Counted from the first letter of the stretch, positions 7,639 to 16,063 are shown. The stretch is 48,098 nucleotides of DNA from an uncultured Oscillospiraceae bacterium (GCA_947624385.1 CANQJZ010000014.1:1-48098), one strand, 5' to 3'. Numbers and translations: made by a program. Notes: generated from the letters alone by a model not told the origin.

Positions 7639-8953
7639 CTATTACTTTCCATTCCATTTGTATATTCAGGTATTCTTTTATATATGCTTTGCAGTTCTAG
7701 GCGGCTATGCTTGCGGAAAGGGAATTGGCATGACCGGCGCATTGTGTGTGCTGGGCCTTCTCAACTGCTTTATTTATTCCGTGGTAATGGCTTGGAAGCT
7801 TTTGCTGTCGCCCAAAGCAAAATACAAGCTGGTTATTAAATACATAGATGGAATTATGAAAAGGCAGCGGCAACTGGATAAGAAACTTGAAGAGATTATC
7901 CAAGAAACGAAGCAGGAAGAGAGTCAGGGCGACAACAAAGACGCGAAACTGGGGGAGAATCAGAATAATAAAAATTGGCGTCAGAGGCGCAAGGAAAAGA
8001 GAAACGACCGTGTGGAAAAGCAGTGGAAGCAGCAATGGAAAATAACGGAAAGAACGGTTTTGGATTTTGCGAGATATGTGGGTGTGCAGTGGCAAGAAAA
8101 GATGTCGCTTCAGGTTTATGATTTTAAAGGAATTGCTATAGAACAAGACCTTATCGAATGGATGAAAATATGTTTGACTTTGCCACAGAACAGCATAGCT
8201 CAGAAAGAGAAAGTGGGCATCGGAAACAGCTTTCAGAGCTTTTTCGTAACAGACAATTATCTCGTTGGTGTTGATAGTATAGCTGAATATGTCTTATATA
8301 CAAAATGCCTGCCCTTTACTAAAGACAAAGACAGAGATAAAGAAATTGTTGATTTCAATAAAAATATACTGTTGTGCTGTAAACTGTGGGAGAGCCTGTT
8401 TCATGGTATTCAAGACGAAAAGGCAAAAGTTAGGCTTACACATAAGCTTTTAAGGAATGTGTATTTCGCCACTGACGTAGAGGATCAGGCGCTGTTTACT
8501 TTGCTGCCACTGGGGCTTCTGGAGTATCAGGGGTTTACACGGTGGACGGTCGTGGAGGCGAAGGAATATCAGGAAAAGTGTTTTGCGTTTCTGGTAGATC
8601 TTCTGCAGGCGGACGCCGAGGCCGTTCCGGCGGAGAAAGGTGGATTTCTGGATGGCTGGGTTGAAATTGTGCTTCTTGCAACAGGCTGTTTGAAATGGCG
8701 GGCATTGTTGTCACTGTCATATGCAGAACGATCGAATAATATTAAACCTGCGACGCAAAGAATGATAAGGAGCCTGATGGTAAAACCGTTTCAGGAACGA
8801 ATTGCCACGGAGTTGGATAAATATATCGTATTTGCGTGGATTTCTTTGTTTTCAGAAAACAAAAGTTTATATGAGGGTCTTACAGTACGTGAACTGAGAG
8901 GGTGTATGAAAGAGATTCAAGGGCAGATTCGGCGAGAGATGTATAATAATTAA
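7622..8953 (+). CDS. Membrane-anchored protein with charged coiled linker (443 aa)
   Basis: I do not recognise this family. Two N-terminal membrane helices (about 10-30 and 37-58) are followed by a very charged helical linker (about 75-135, IDGIMKRQRQLDKKLEEII then Lys/Gln/Asn-rich) and about 300 residues of probably helical, soluble domain containing ATDVEDQALFTLLPLGLLEYQ. By the positive-inside pattern the large domain should be cytosolic. The start at MEEVVNYYF overlaps the previous gene by 17 nt; an in-frame ATG 15 codons earlier is possible. The metallopeptidase-like gene starts 26 nt downstream, so the two are almost certainly one operon. Confidence 0.65.
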   Translation: MEEVVNYYFPFHLYIQVFFYICFAVLGGYACGKGIGMTGALCVLGLLNCFIYSVVMAWKLLLSPKAKYKLVIKYIDGIMKRQRQLDKKLEEIIQETKQEESQGDNKDAKLGENQNNKNWRQRRKEKRNDRVEKQWKQQWKITERTVLDFARYVGVQWQEKMSLQVYDFKGIAIEQDLIEWMKICLTLPQNSIAQKEKVGIGNSFQSFFVTDNYLVGVDSIAEYVLYTKCLPFTKDKDRDKEIVDFNKNILLCCKLWESLFHGIQDEKAKVRLTHKLLRNVYFATDVEDQALFTLLPLGLLEYQGFTRWTVVEAKEYQEKCFAFLVDLLQADAEAVPAEKGGFLDGWVEIVLLATGCLKWRALLSLSYAERSNNIKPATQRMIRSLMVKPFQERIATELDKYIVFAWISLFSENKSLYEGLTVRELRGCMKEIQGQIRREMYNN

Positions 8954-8978
8954 TATAAAGAGCAGAGAGGTATGTCCG

Positions 8979-9095
8979 ATGTACGATCTTAGGGTTGTTC
9001 GGTTTATTAAAACAACAGAAAGACAGTCAATTCTTAGTAATGCCAGCGCAGATTATATTTGCCTTGGCCACTTCGATATGATGCATATTGAGTAA
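8979..9095 (+). pseudogene. 5' segment of the metallopeptidase-like gene, ended by in-frame TAA
   Basis: AGAGAGG, 8 nt upstream, precedes an ATG that opens 38 codons (MYDLRVVRFIKTTERQSILS to FDMMHIE) and ends in TAA at 9093-9095. The frame is the same as the long ORF that follows, and the intervening codons LGTL also read through. The peptide aligns by eye with the N-terminus of the minus-strand homologue (FDMMHIE against YDELFVD), so it is the true N-terminus and the TAA replaces a sense codon, perhaps Tyr. Confidence 0.65.
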
Positions 9096-9104
9096 CTGGG
9101 CACG

Positions 9105-11564
9105 TTGACAAACGATCCGTTGGCAGCAATACAGCAGGATAGAGATGTTTTAGGAGAGGGTAGTTTTTCTTACAGCGTAAATCATGTCTATTCTTTGTAT
9201 ATTTTAAAAATTGTCAAAGAGGACGAAGAAAAAAACCTGGAAGACTTTTGGGATGATAGGGAAAGTGTTTACACAATCGTTACCAGGATACACTGTGATT
9301 ATGCTGCTGGCGTCGATCATAAGAGGCCCTTTTCTCGAATTATTGCGGATCATTGTATAGATGAAAAGTCAGCGCATATTACAGCGCAAGGTTGCGTAAA
9401 GGGCATTATAAAACTAGCTGGAGATATTAACAGCACTGGAAATGCTAAGGCTGATGTGAAATGCGTGCTCTATGATTCTCTTGAATTGGGTGATTCAGTT
9501 GTAATCATGAAGAGCGGATCTTTATCGGCTATTCTGGAGGTCGTGCGGCATATTTCATCAAACCCCTGCGTCAGAGATACCTATACATACTGTGGCATAT
9601 CCCGCAAGCTGCTGCAAGATAGAGACTCCGATCTAGACAAGCTGGCCATGAAGGATGCTGAGTTGCCGCATGTGTCAACACGGTTTTCTGTTCGCAACAA
9701 CTCAGCAGCAAGTATTTTCTTTGAAAAACTCTTAGAAGATATGGATCCTGTGCCTCATTTTTATGTGACAGGTACAGCGGATCAAATAATTCAATGGGGA
9801 AACTGTTCTGAAAATAGGTTCTTGAAAATCATGCGCAGGATAACGCAGCAGGGCGACAGCATATATCCTTGCTTCAACGATGTCATGACGAGGGTAGGAA
9901 TACGACAGGTGAATACAGTCCTAGAAGAGGATGACCCACCGGAAACAGAAAAAGCAAGCAAACTGGTCAGAGATAACCGGGTGAAGTTCTTTCGGGAAAC
10001 AATTGACTGGCTGAAGGAAGATCTTATTAGCAGGAATGGTGTAGATTCTAAAGTCGAGATCAATTGGAAATATTCCCTATTGAAACTTCTTGGAACATTG
10101 GAAACAATGTACGCGAACTACGTGATGGATGACTTGGCCAATTTGATTATTCCAAGTGTTGATGCGTTTCTAGTACGGCTAAATTGCATCAAAGAAAATA
10201 ACAGCGGATCAATACCAGCGAAGTATAATGAGGATATTCTTGAGTTCTTACGGCACTGGACAAGCTTGACGAACGATGTATCACAACTAGAGAGCCAATT
10301 GACTCAACACCCGGAGTTGATTCCTGTCAGATATTACATTCCTGCGATGTTGCTGCAGTTTGAGTTGCGATTTGTAGAATACTGCTGCGATGCGCTTAGT
10401 GACGGAGAATCACGAAGTTTTCATCCAATGTTGCTTCCGACAGATACAGAGGAATTATATACTTATTCTCCTTTAGACCCGAAGCAGGAGAAGTATCAGG
10501 GCAAGTGCCCGTTGTTGGTGTTTATACCGCTTCAGGATCTTTACCGGCCGTGGCAGAATGCACACCGGATAGCACATGAAATTGCCCATTACTGTGGCGA
10601 TTCCGAGAGAATGCGTAAAGAGAGGCATGAGGTCCTCACAGAGTGCATGGCATATTTTGTGGCCAATCGGTGGTATCGTGATTTTAGCAGACTTTTGTCA
10701 GAAGATGAGGCTGAAAAATTATATGTAAAGACTAGCGAATATGCAAGTGACCTTGCTAATTCGGTGGACGCACTGGTACGCCAGGCAGATCCAGATGTGG
10801 AAGAATGGTATTTGGCTCTGAGTAAAAGAAAACTGCTTTCCGCTGTAAAGGAAATTATAAATAATGAGCAGTATTTTGATCAATATCTGTTTAGTTATGA
10901 TCCGACCATTTTTTACAAAGGACGTAATAACTTTGAAAGTTTAAAACAAAGTGCCCAATCTGCACAAATCAAGCTCTACGAGATCCGAAGTCATATGGAC
11001 GGACTCGCACATTTATGTGCTGAATGTTATGCAGATATTGCAATGGTGTTGTTGTTAGAGTGCAACTTTCAGGACTACTATATGTGCGTATATCATGAGG
11101 AATATCTGAGATTGCGTAAAATCTACAGAGATGGCGTAGACAAGCCTCCGTTTGCAGGTGGCGTTCTCTCTCATATTGATCGAATGGGATTGGTCATATA
11201 CGCTATTCGCGGGATCGGGGATCCAACACTGCGTCAACAGTGGGAGAATGGATCGGTCACAGCGACGGAGTCCGTCAATATTCAGTGGATCAAAACTGCG
11301 GCGCAGTTTGTAGATTTCCTTGAAAAAGATAGTTCAAATCATTTTGATTCTATCCATGAATCTATAGAGGCGCTTCCGCTGTTTTATGAGTTTGTAAAGC
11401 TGGGAGGATTATTAAGAAGCTGTGCGCGTGGTATAGAAGATGCATTCAAGAAGTTCGCGAATCGTAAGGAAGCGAAAAAGGCGGTCATGGAGAGCATTCA
11501 ACACGTAAAAGACGGAGAGTTTGATTGGGAGAGGCTGCGGCGATTTTTGACCGGTGTCAATTGA
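9105..11564 (+). CDS. Putative HEXXH metallopeptidase with N-terminal sensor-like region
   Basis: 819 residues from a TTG restart, or 861 counted from the upstream ATG through the TAA. The N-terminal ~280 residues hold repeated units ending in hydrophobic-x-G-x-x-D-hydrophobic patterns (LGHFDMMHI, SLELGDSVVIM, VTGTADQIIQW), reminiscent of ferredoxin-like or ACT/Lrp ligand domains. A helical middle follows. The C-terminal half carries HEIAHYCG (His at residue 491 of the 819) and AECYAD (Glu at 640). A HEXXH plus a distant E-x-x-AD helix is the zinc-ligand layout of gluzincin peptidases. There is no signal peptide, so it should be cytosolic. It ends at an IS3-type end (TGTCAATTGA), whose TGA is its stop. 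The TTG start has no ribosome site, so the gene may be inactive. Confidence 0.7.
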   Translation: MTNDPLAAIQQDRDVLGEGSFSYSVNHVYSLYILKIVKEDEEKNLEDFWDDRESVYTIVTRIHCDYAAGVDHKRPFSRIIADHCIDEKSAHITAQGCVKGIIKLAGDINSTGNAKADVKCVLYDSLELGDSVVIMKSGSLSAILEVVRHISSNPCVRDTYTYCGISRKLLQDRDSDLDKLAMKDAELPHVSTRFSVRNNSAASIFFEKLLEDMDPVPHFYVTGTADQIIQWGNCSENRFLKIMRRITQQGDSIYPCFNDVMTRVGIRQVNTVLEEDDPPETEKASKLVRDNRVKFFRETIDWLKEDLISRNGVDSKVEINWKYSLLKLLGTLETMYANYVMDDLANLIIPSVDAFLVRLNCIKENNSGSIPAKYNEDILEFLRHWTSLTNDVSQLESQLTQHPELIPVRYYIPAMLLQFELRFVEYCCDALSDGESRSFHPMLLPTDTEELYTYSPLDPKQEKYQGKCPLLVFIPLQDLYRPWQNAHRIAHEIAHYCGDSERMRKERHEVLTECMAYFVANRWYRDFSRLLSEDEAEKLYVKTSEYASDLANSVDALVRQADPDVEEWYLALSKRKLLSAVKEIINNEQYFDQYLFSYDPTIFYKGRNNFESLKQSAQSAQIKLYEIRSHMDGLAHLCAECYADIAMVLLLECNFQDYYMCVYHEEYLRLRKIYRDGVDKPPFAGGVLSHIDRMGLVIYAIRGIGDPTLRQQWENGSVTATESVNIQWIKTAAQFVDFLEKDSSNHFDSIHESIEALPLFYEFVKLGGLLRSCARGIEDAFKKFANRKEAKKAVMESIQHVKDGEFDWERLRRFLTGVN

Positions 11565-12660
11565 ATGATTGCGTTTTGGTCGTAGCCGCCCACCCGGAAG
11601 GCAAACGCGCCAAAGCAGCCGGGAACAAAAACCGTACCCAGACTAATATGCTCCCTCTATGGAGGACGGTGAAAAAAGACACTGCATCCATGGAGGGAGC
11701 ATTATTATGGGCAAAGAGATCAGCAGCGAGGAGAAATATAATGTAAGACAAATTCTTCGCGGAGAAATGAGTCAGCGGTATGCGGCGGAGATTCTGGGGA
11801 TGCATTGGTCCAGTGTACAGGCGTGGGTGCGCCTTTATGAATCGGAGGGCGCGGCAGCGTTGGTGAGGAACGGCCAGAACCGTGGCTATGGCACCGAGGC
11901 ACAATGGGCCGCTGTGCAGGAGTATCTGGCCGGGAAGAGGGGGCCTGAGCGCAGTCTGAAACATATCAAATTCGGGCAAATACAACGCTCATGCACTGGA
12001 TAAAGGAGTATTATGCTCATGGAAGATCCACCTCGATGGTTTGGAACACACTATGACATCCACGCAAATGACAAGCGAGTGCTTCGTATATGCCGGGCAA
12101 CGGATATCCGGACCACAGTCAAGCGTGTCAGTCACAGATGCACCAGGTGTTCCAGAAACCCGCAGTACATAGACGAAAATCTACTGGACTGCCAATTCCA
12201 TGCGGACAAGCCCTAAAAGAGTTCAAGTGGTATGAGGGCATGGAGGTACACAAGCTGTATCTCAGCGCCACACTGGACCTGTATGATCGGCGTATCGTCT
12301 CCTATGTGATAAGCAAACGAAACGACAATCCGCTGATATTCAACACCTTTGACGAGGAGGTAGTAACTAAATCCCAATGCGTATCCCCTGTTCCGCAGCG
12401 ACTGTGGTTTCCAATACACGCACAGGGCGTTCCACCAGCGGCTCGAAAAGGCAGGCATGACCAGAGTATGTCCCGTGAAGCCCACTGCATAGACAATGGT
12501 CTCATGGAGGGTTTTTGGGGGCATTTTGAAAGGGGAGTGTTAGCTGCGTTTCTTCGAAAAGGGGAAATGGATGCGGTTTCAGCCACATAGTGGCAAGATG
12601 TTCGGAAAAGTGCGCCCTGCGCCCTCTGTTCGACACGAAAAGTTTGGTCCTTCATTGACA
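11552..12660 (+). mobile_element. Degenerate IS3-family (IS150-like) insertion sequence
   Basis: About 1.1 kb. The outer ends are TGTCAATTGAATGA on the left and, read inward, TGTCAATGAAGGACC on the right: imperfect terminal inverted repeats beginning with TG as in IS3 elements. An inverted repeat (TGCTCCCTC...GAGGGAGCA, 11650-11704) precedes the transposase. No matching target duplication is seen at the two ends, so the flanks have been rearranged. The right end adjoins a displaced spoVAC 3' end. Confidence 0.7.
11707..12590 (+). pseudogene. IS3-family transposase, multiply broken
   Basis: The first frame (to 12003) encodes a helix-turn-helix OrfA: MSQRYAAEILGMHWSSVQAW, then LVRNGQNRGYG. OrfB pieces follow in shifted frames: a part near 12150-12215 ending FHADKP, then EFKWYEGMEVHKLYLSATLD and DLYDRRIVSYVI at about 12225-12310, and CIDNGLMEGFWG near 12490. 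The LTDVTEFK segment with the first catalytic Asp is deleted between FHADKP and EFKW, and the second Asp region (HSDRG) is frameshifted. Only the final Glu helix is intact. The element cannot move by itself. Confidence 0.8.
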
Positions 12661-12666
12661 GCAGCG

Positions 12667-12780
12667 GAGGGGTTCATTCTGGGTACGGCGGCGAAGATGT
12701 TCACCATCGCCGGGCCGGTGATAACGTTTGGTATCACCGCCAGCGTGGTTTATGGGCTGATATTGTGTGTGCTGCGATGA
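12667..12780 (+). repeat. spoVAC 3'-end repeat, copy 2
   Basis: 114 nt encoding the same last 37 residues of SpoVAC (one L-to-V change) with its own TGA. It follows the IS right end after six bases. At least seven of its differences from copy 1 are synonymous. Confidence 0.9.
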
Positions 12781-12786
12781 AATAAG

Positions 12787-12903
12787 CTATGGCCGCCGGG
12801 AAACCGGCGGCCTGTTTTTATAGACCGGTGTAATTGCGCGTCACATCCAGAACCCGGTACACGTCCAGCCAGGGCTGGGTCCGCCGCTCGGTGGCGCGGA
12901 GGT
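12787..12903. repeat. Displaced terminator plus DUF4838-gene 3' end
   Basis: A hairpin (GGCCGCCGG, GAAA, CCGGCGGCC) followed by TGTTTTT, then about 85 nt closely matching the last 28 codons of the DUF4838 gene at 20128-20213. The match stops abruptly at GCGCGGAGGT. This is a scar of an older spoVAC/DUF4838 junction. From 12904 to 13030 I see nothing recognisable. Confidence 0.85.
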
Positions 12904-13030
12904 GGTTCGGGGCGGCACCTACCCGTAGGTTCATAAACTCGGCGAGGTGAAAAAGCTTTTCGCACTCAACGTCAAGGTATTACAAGGGTATGGGAAAGCA
13001 TAATTAAGGTGCAAGTTATTTTGATTTCGG

Positions 13031-13079
13031 TTGACAAATCATAATAATAGAACTTATAATACAGGCGTTATTATGATTT
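13031..13079 (+). promoter_or_regulatory. Promoter enclosed by a 12-bp inverted repeat
   Basis: TTGACA (13031-13036), an 18-nt spacer and TATAAT (13055-13060) are bracketed by AAATCATAATAA (13036-13047) and its exact complement (13068-13079). This is a likely operator for a repressor. It drives the Fic fragment downstream. Confidence 0.6.
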
Positions 13080-13115
13080 GGGGGTGCGTAGGAGATGGGA
13101 CGCGCTGGTGAATAA

Positions 13116-13319
13116 GTGAGGAATCCTAGCGGGGAGATGGCATATGACTCATTCCGTCCGGCTCCGCTGCCGCCGGTGCTGGATATGGACGATGAGCTTG
13201 TTGCGGACCTTGTCAACGCGACGTGGTCTTTGGCCACGCTTGAACACTTTCTTCTCAAATACCCAATATGGATCTGTACATACTTCCTCTTGACTACTGC
13301 GCTTTGCAGGAGGATTTGA
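13116..13319 (+). pseudogene. N-terminal fragment of a Fic-family protein
   Basis: The frame encodes YDSFRPAPLPPVLDMDDEL followed by VADLVNATWSLATLE, the characteristic N-terminal Fic_N region that precedes the Fic AMP-transferase domain. Homology stops near 13250, and the remaining codons (LLKYPIWICTYFLL...) are unrelated sequence to the next stop. The HPFxxGNGR catalytic motif is absent, so no activity is possible. The rest was lost when the converging minus-strand module arrived. The gap to 13383 holds no gene. Confidence 0.65.
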
Positions 13320-13383
13320 CTATGCTACATTGTCTATTGCAAATGGAAGAACGTTAGAATGAGTCGTTGATGCCAAGAAGAAC

Positions 13384-13424
13384 ACATCAGTGGACATGGT
13401 ACAACACCATGCCCGCTGATATGT
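13384..13424 (-). terminator. Hairpin downstream of the minus-strand metallopeptidase gene
   Basis: ACATCAGTGGACATGGT pairs imperfectly with ACCATGCCCGCTGATATGT across a 4-5 nt loop, about 50 nt after the stop. The T-rich stretch beyond it is short, so termination strength is uncertain. Confidence 0.45.
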
Positions 13425-13472
13425 TCTTTCAGATGCTATTATCAATTGTATCCCACAGTCAAGAGAGTATTG

Positions 13473-15278
13473 TCATTGGGAAGATTCCAGATGTGCATCT
13501 AATGCCTTGTAGTAACGGCTTACAAAATCAAACAAGTCTTTGTCTAACTCAAGTACCGAACCATTCTTGGACATTGTGGAGTATATGTGGCGAATATCCT
13601 TAATTGCTGCTTGTAAATTATCCTGCTGAAGCTTATCAGTCATGCGGGTTGAACACTCACATAGATACTCTACCTGTGCGTGGAAGAGAGCCGGGTTAAT
13701 ATTGTGCTCCTGTAGATATACGGCGGTGTCCTGGGGAGGACGGAGCGCCAACAATTTTTCCTCCGATTCTTTAGGTGTTTTCCATATTTTTTGCTTGGCC
13801 AGTGCTGTAGAAACTGCCAGAGTACGGGTTTTAAGGTCTTCCGCAGTTATTCCTCTGAACATTCGTTGGTACTGCTCTTGGCTCATATTCAGGAGCCTGA
13901 TAACCTGAAGATCCGCATAGGTTTCGCTGAACAAATAACAGAAGTGCTCATGCCGTTTTAGTCGGTTATGCAAACGCGAGGTGCTTTCAGCTTGGTTCCA
14001 AACATCTGCCTCAATATAATCTTCAAACATTTGGTCAAAATCCTGCCGCAGCTTAGCCTCGTATACCTTCCGGCGCGTTTCCTCCACGCTTTTCCATTTT
14101 GTCCGGGGTTTCTTTTTGTCCGGGGACTCTCCACTCCGTTTTGCATACCATGTCCCCCACTTGCTTTCCAAAAAGTAGCTCTCATAGAGGAACCTAAATA
14201 CCCTCTCACATATTTCTGGATCGCTGATAATAAAATTCGGCAGATCCTTCAACTCGTTTTCTACGTCTCTTAAGTAAAGGTCCTTTACATCACTTAGTTC
14301 TACATTAGTACGAAGCAGGAGACTATATAAGGAATCAACGCATTCTTTGGTTTTTCCCCAATTGATCCCAACATCCGGCATTGTTTCAACAAAACCAGGA
14401 ACTGGCATATTCCTTGTGAGATACTGTGGAAAAAGCTCGGCCATATCTTCTAAAAATGTCTGTATCCCTACTCTAAGGAGCAGCCGTTTGCGCATCGGAC
14501 GACTCCTGCATGTGTTGCCAACAAAATGGGATATTTCGTGTCCAAATACCTCAGTCGTATGACGCAGAGCATACAGAGACTGTTCGCCTATACTGATGGA
14601 CAGGAACTGATTGAGTCCCGTCACTTCTGGGATGGCAATTGATGTAACGTCCAGTTCTTTGGCGAACTTAGGTGAGATAGTCAGGTCATAATTCTCATTA
14701 GAATCCTTCAAAACATCAATAAGACGGTGAGCCAGGGCAACGTAGTAGGCCATGATCTTCGGTGGCATTTCAAATGAGGCAGGATGGAATGGGGGAACTT
14801 GGACAAACTGACGGTTGCTGTGGTTTGTGCTATCGATCAAGGCAGAGATATTGTTAAAAAAAGTCGTAAAACAATTTCGGATGGCGTCCATGTGCGTCAT
14901 TCCCAAGGCGTCTGACGTGAAGAGTAAAGTTGCATATTCGAGCAGGTCTATAAACTGCGGCACTAAGCAAGCCCCAAGATCAACTGTCAATTTCGTGTTT
15001 AGCAACGACTGAGACAGCATGGCAGCGTCTTTGAGCCAGCGAAGCCATATCTCATTTGGCTCGGTTCCAATTGCCTTGCATTTTCCTTTGTATAGTGTTT
15101 CAAAGGATTGCAGCGCCGTCTGCATCCCGTTGAAAACAGGTGGATTTTTTTCTGCCGGAACTGTATTTGAGCGGATAGAAGACATCTGCGGGGGAATCAG
15201 AATTGATAGCTTATAGGTCGAGTACCAGTCATCGCCTTTTTTTGCATCTTCATCAATTCGTTTACTTTTATGATCCAC
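13473..15278 (-). CDS. Putative HEXXH metallopeptidase, downstream half of a split gene
   Basis: 601 codons from a GTG, with no ribosome site. It carries HEISHFVG (first His at residue 247 of this frame) and FSETYADLQVIRLLN about 205 residues later, which match by eye HEIAHYCG and AECYADIAMVLLL of the plus-strand homologue. The conserved HEXXH and E-x-YAD support a gluzincin-like zinc site. A charged insertion (about SGESPDKKKPRTKWKSVEE) lies between them. The frame overlaps the upstream gene by 82 nt and connects to it exactly at a slippery A-AAA-AAG. It is most likely translated as the C-terminal ~587 residues of a -1 frameshift fusion, or is separated from its N-terminus by loss of one A. 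Cytosolic; substrate unknown. Confidence 0.7.
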   Translation of the reverse strand: MDHKSKRIDEDAKKGDDWYSTYKLSILIPPQMSSIRSNTVPAEKNPPVFNGMQTALQSFETLYKGKCKAIGTEPNEIWLRWLKDAAMLSQSLLNTKLTVDLGACLVPQFIDLLEYATLLFTSDALGMTHMDAIRNCFTTFFNNISALIDSTNHSNRQFVQVPPFHPASFEMPPKIMAYYVALAHRLIDVLKDSNENYDLTISPKFAKELDVTSIAIPEVTGLNQFLSISIGEQSLYALRHTTEVFGHEISHFVGNTCRSRPMRKRLLLRVGIQTFLEDMAELFPQYLTRNMPVPGFVETMPDVGINWGKTKECVDSLYSLLLRTNVELSDVKDLYLRDVENELKDLPNFIISDPEICERVFRFLYESYFLESKWGTWYAKRSGESPDKKKPRTKWKSVEETRRKVYEAKLRQDFDQMFEDYIEADVWNQAESTSRLHNRLKRHEHFCYLFSETYADLQVIRLLNMSQEQYQRMFRGITAEDLKTRTLAVSTALAKQKIWKTPKESEEKLLALRPPQDTAVYLQEHNINPALFHAQVEYLCECSTRMTDKLQQDNLQAAIKDIRHIYSTMSKNGSVLELDKDLFDFVSRYYKALDAHLESSQ

Positions 15279-16063
15279 GCGGTAGTCGCATTTCTTTTGA
15301 AAAAGCCGATGTCGTTTCTTCCAAGCATCCAGCCGTATTCCAGTTCCGGGGCATTCTTTCCGTCTATATCCTGTAACTCGGTGTAAAAGCTAGCTGCTTT
15401 TTTAAAATCTTTCACACCGATTCGGATATAAGCGCTAAAAGCTTCGCTATCTTCCAGAACTTTCTTTCCAAAAGAAAAGCTGTAGAGCGTGATGCAGTCT
15501 TCAACTTTTAACTTTTCAGAAAACTTAAGATCAAAAATCATTCTTGTGTATTCCGCAAAGCTCGTGCTGCGGACAAAGAGGATGATGTCACAATGGTCAA
15601 AGGTCAGATAGGCCAAATGCTGAGCCCCCGCGAATATTGTCTCTATGCATTTTAAGACGCCATCGATATCATCGCCGTTTTTTATATTAATTAGAGATAC
15701 AAAGAACAGAGGATAGCTTTGGTCAGCCCAAAAAGCCTCAATTCGATCTTTGCTGTATCGGTTACCCTCTTGTGAGGAAATATCTGTAAACGCAACGATC
15801 GTTTGATAAAATGACCCAAAAACGCGATGGTTTTTATCGCGTTTCAGCATATAGTCATAGGCCGACTGCAACGGCGACCTACCAACTTCCGATTCGACCC
15901 CGTCTACAAACAATTCATCATAGTAAGAGAAATTGTAGTAGTGGTTTTCATTGCTTGGCTCCGAAAAACTCATTGAGGACACAGCACCATGAGAGTGAAA
16001 TGTCAGTACCCGGGTATCTACATTTGGCTTACCTGCTGTGGCGACGACTCCAGTCTTATTCAT
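15197..16063 (-). CDS. Sensor-like N-terminal half of the split metallopeptidase gene
   Basis: 288 residues starting at an ATG with an ideal AAGGAG five nt upstream. Repeated alpha/beta units are visible (YYDELFVDG, LTFDHCDIILFVRS, GRNDIGFFKR), similar to ferredoxin-like ligand-binding folds. They align in order with the N-terminal 280 residues of the plus-strand homologue; for example RIGVKDFKKAASFYTEL corresponds to RFSVRNNSAASIFFEKL. In frame it ends 12 codons after the slippery heptamer with TGTRPISYQF. A -1 shift at the heptamer would continue into the peptidase half as QKKGDDWYSTYKL, matching TQQGDSIYPCF of the homologue. It is downstream of a 57-aa ORF and a cyclase-like gene on the same strand. 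Confidence 0.7.
   Translation of the reverse strand: MNKTGVVATAGKPNVDTRVLTFHSHGAVSSMSFSEPSNENHYYNFSYYDELFVDGVESEVGRSPLQSAYDYMLKRDKNHRVFGSFYQTIVAFTDISSQEGNRYSKDRIEAFWADQSYPLFFVSLINIKNGDDIDGVLKCIETIFAGAQHLAYLTFDHCDIILFVRSTSFAEYTRMIFDLKFSEKLKVEDCITLYSFSFGKKVLEDSEAFSAYIRIGVKDFKKAASFYTELQDIDGKNAPELEYGWMLGRNDIGFFKRNATTAWIIKVNELMKMQKKAMTGTRPISYQF
15236..15242 (-). other. Slippery heptamer A-AAA-AAG joining the two halves
   Basis: On the minus strand codons CAA AAA AAG of the upstream gene form A-AAA-AAG in the correct phase, the same heptamer used in E. coli dnaX. A -1 slip leads straight into the downstream frame (AAA AAA GGC GAT). I see no clear stimulatory hairpin. A one-base loss from an A8 run would look the same. 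Confidence 0.6.
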
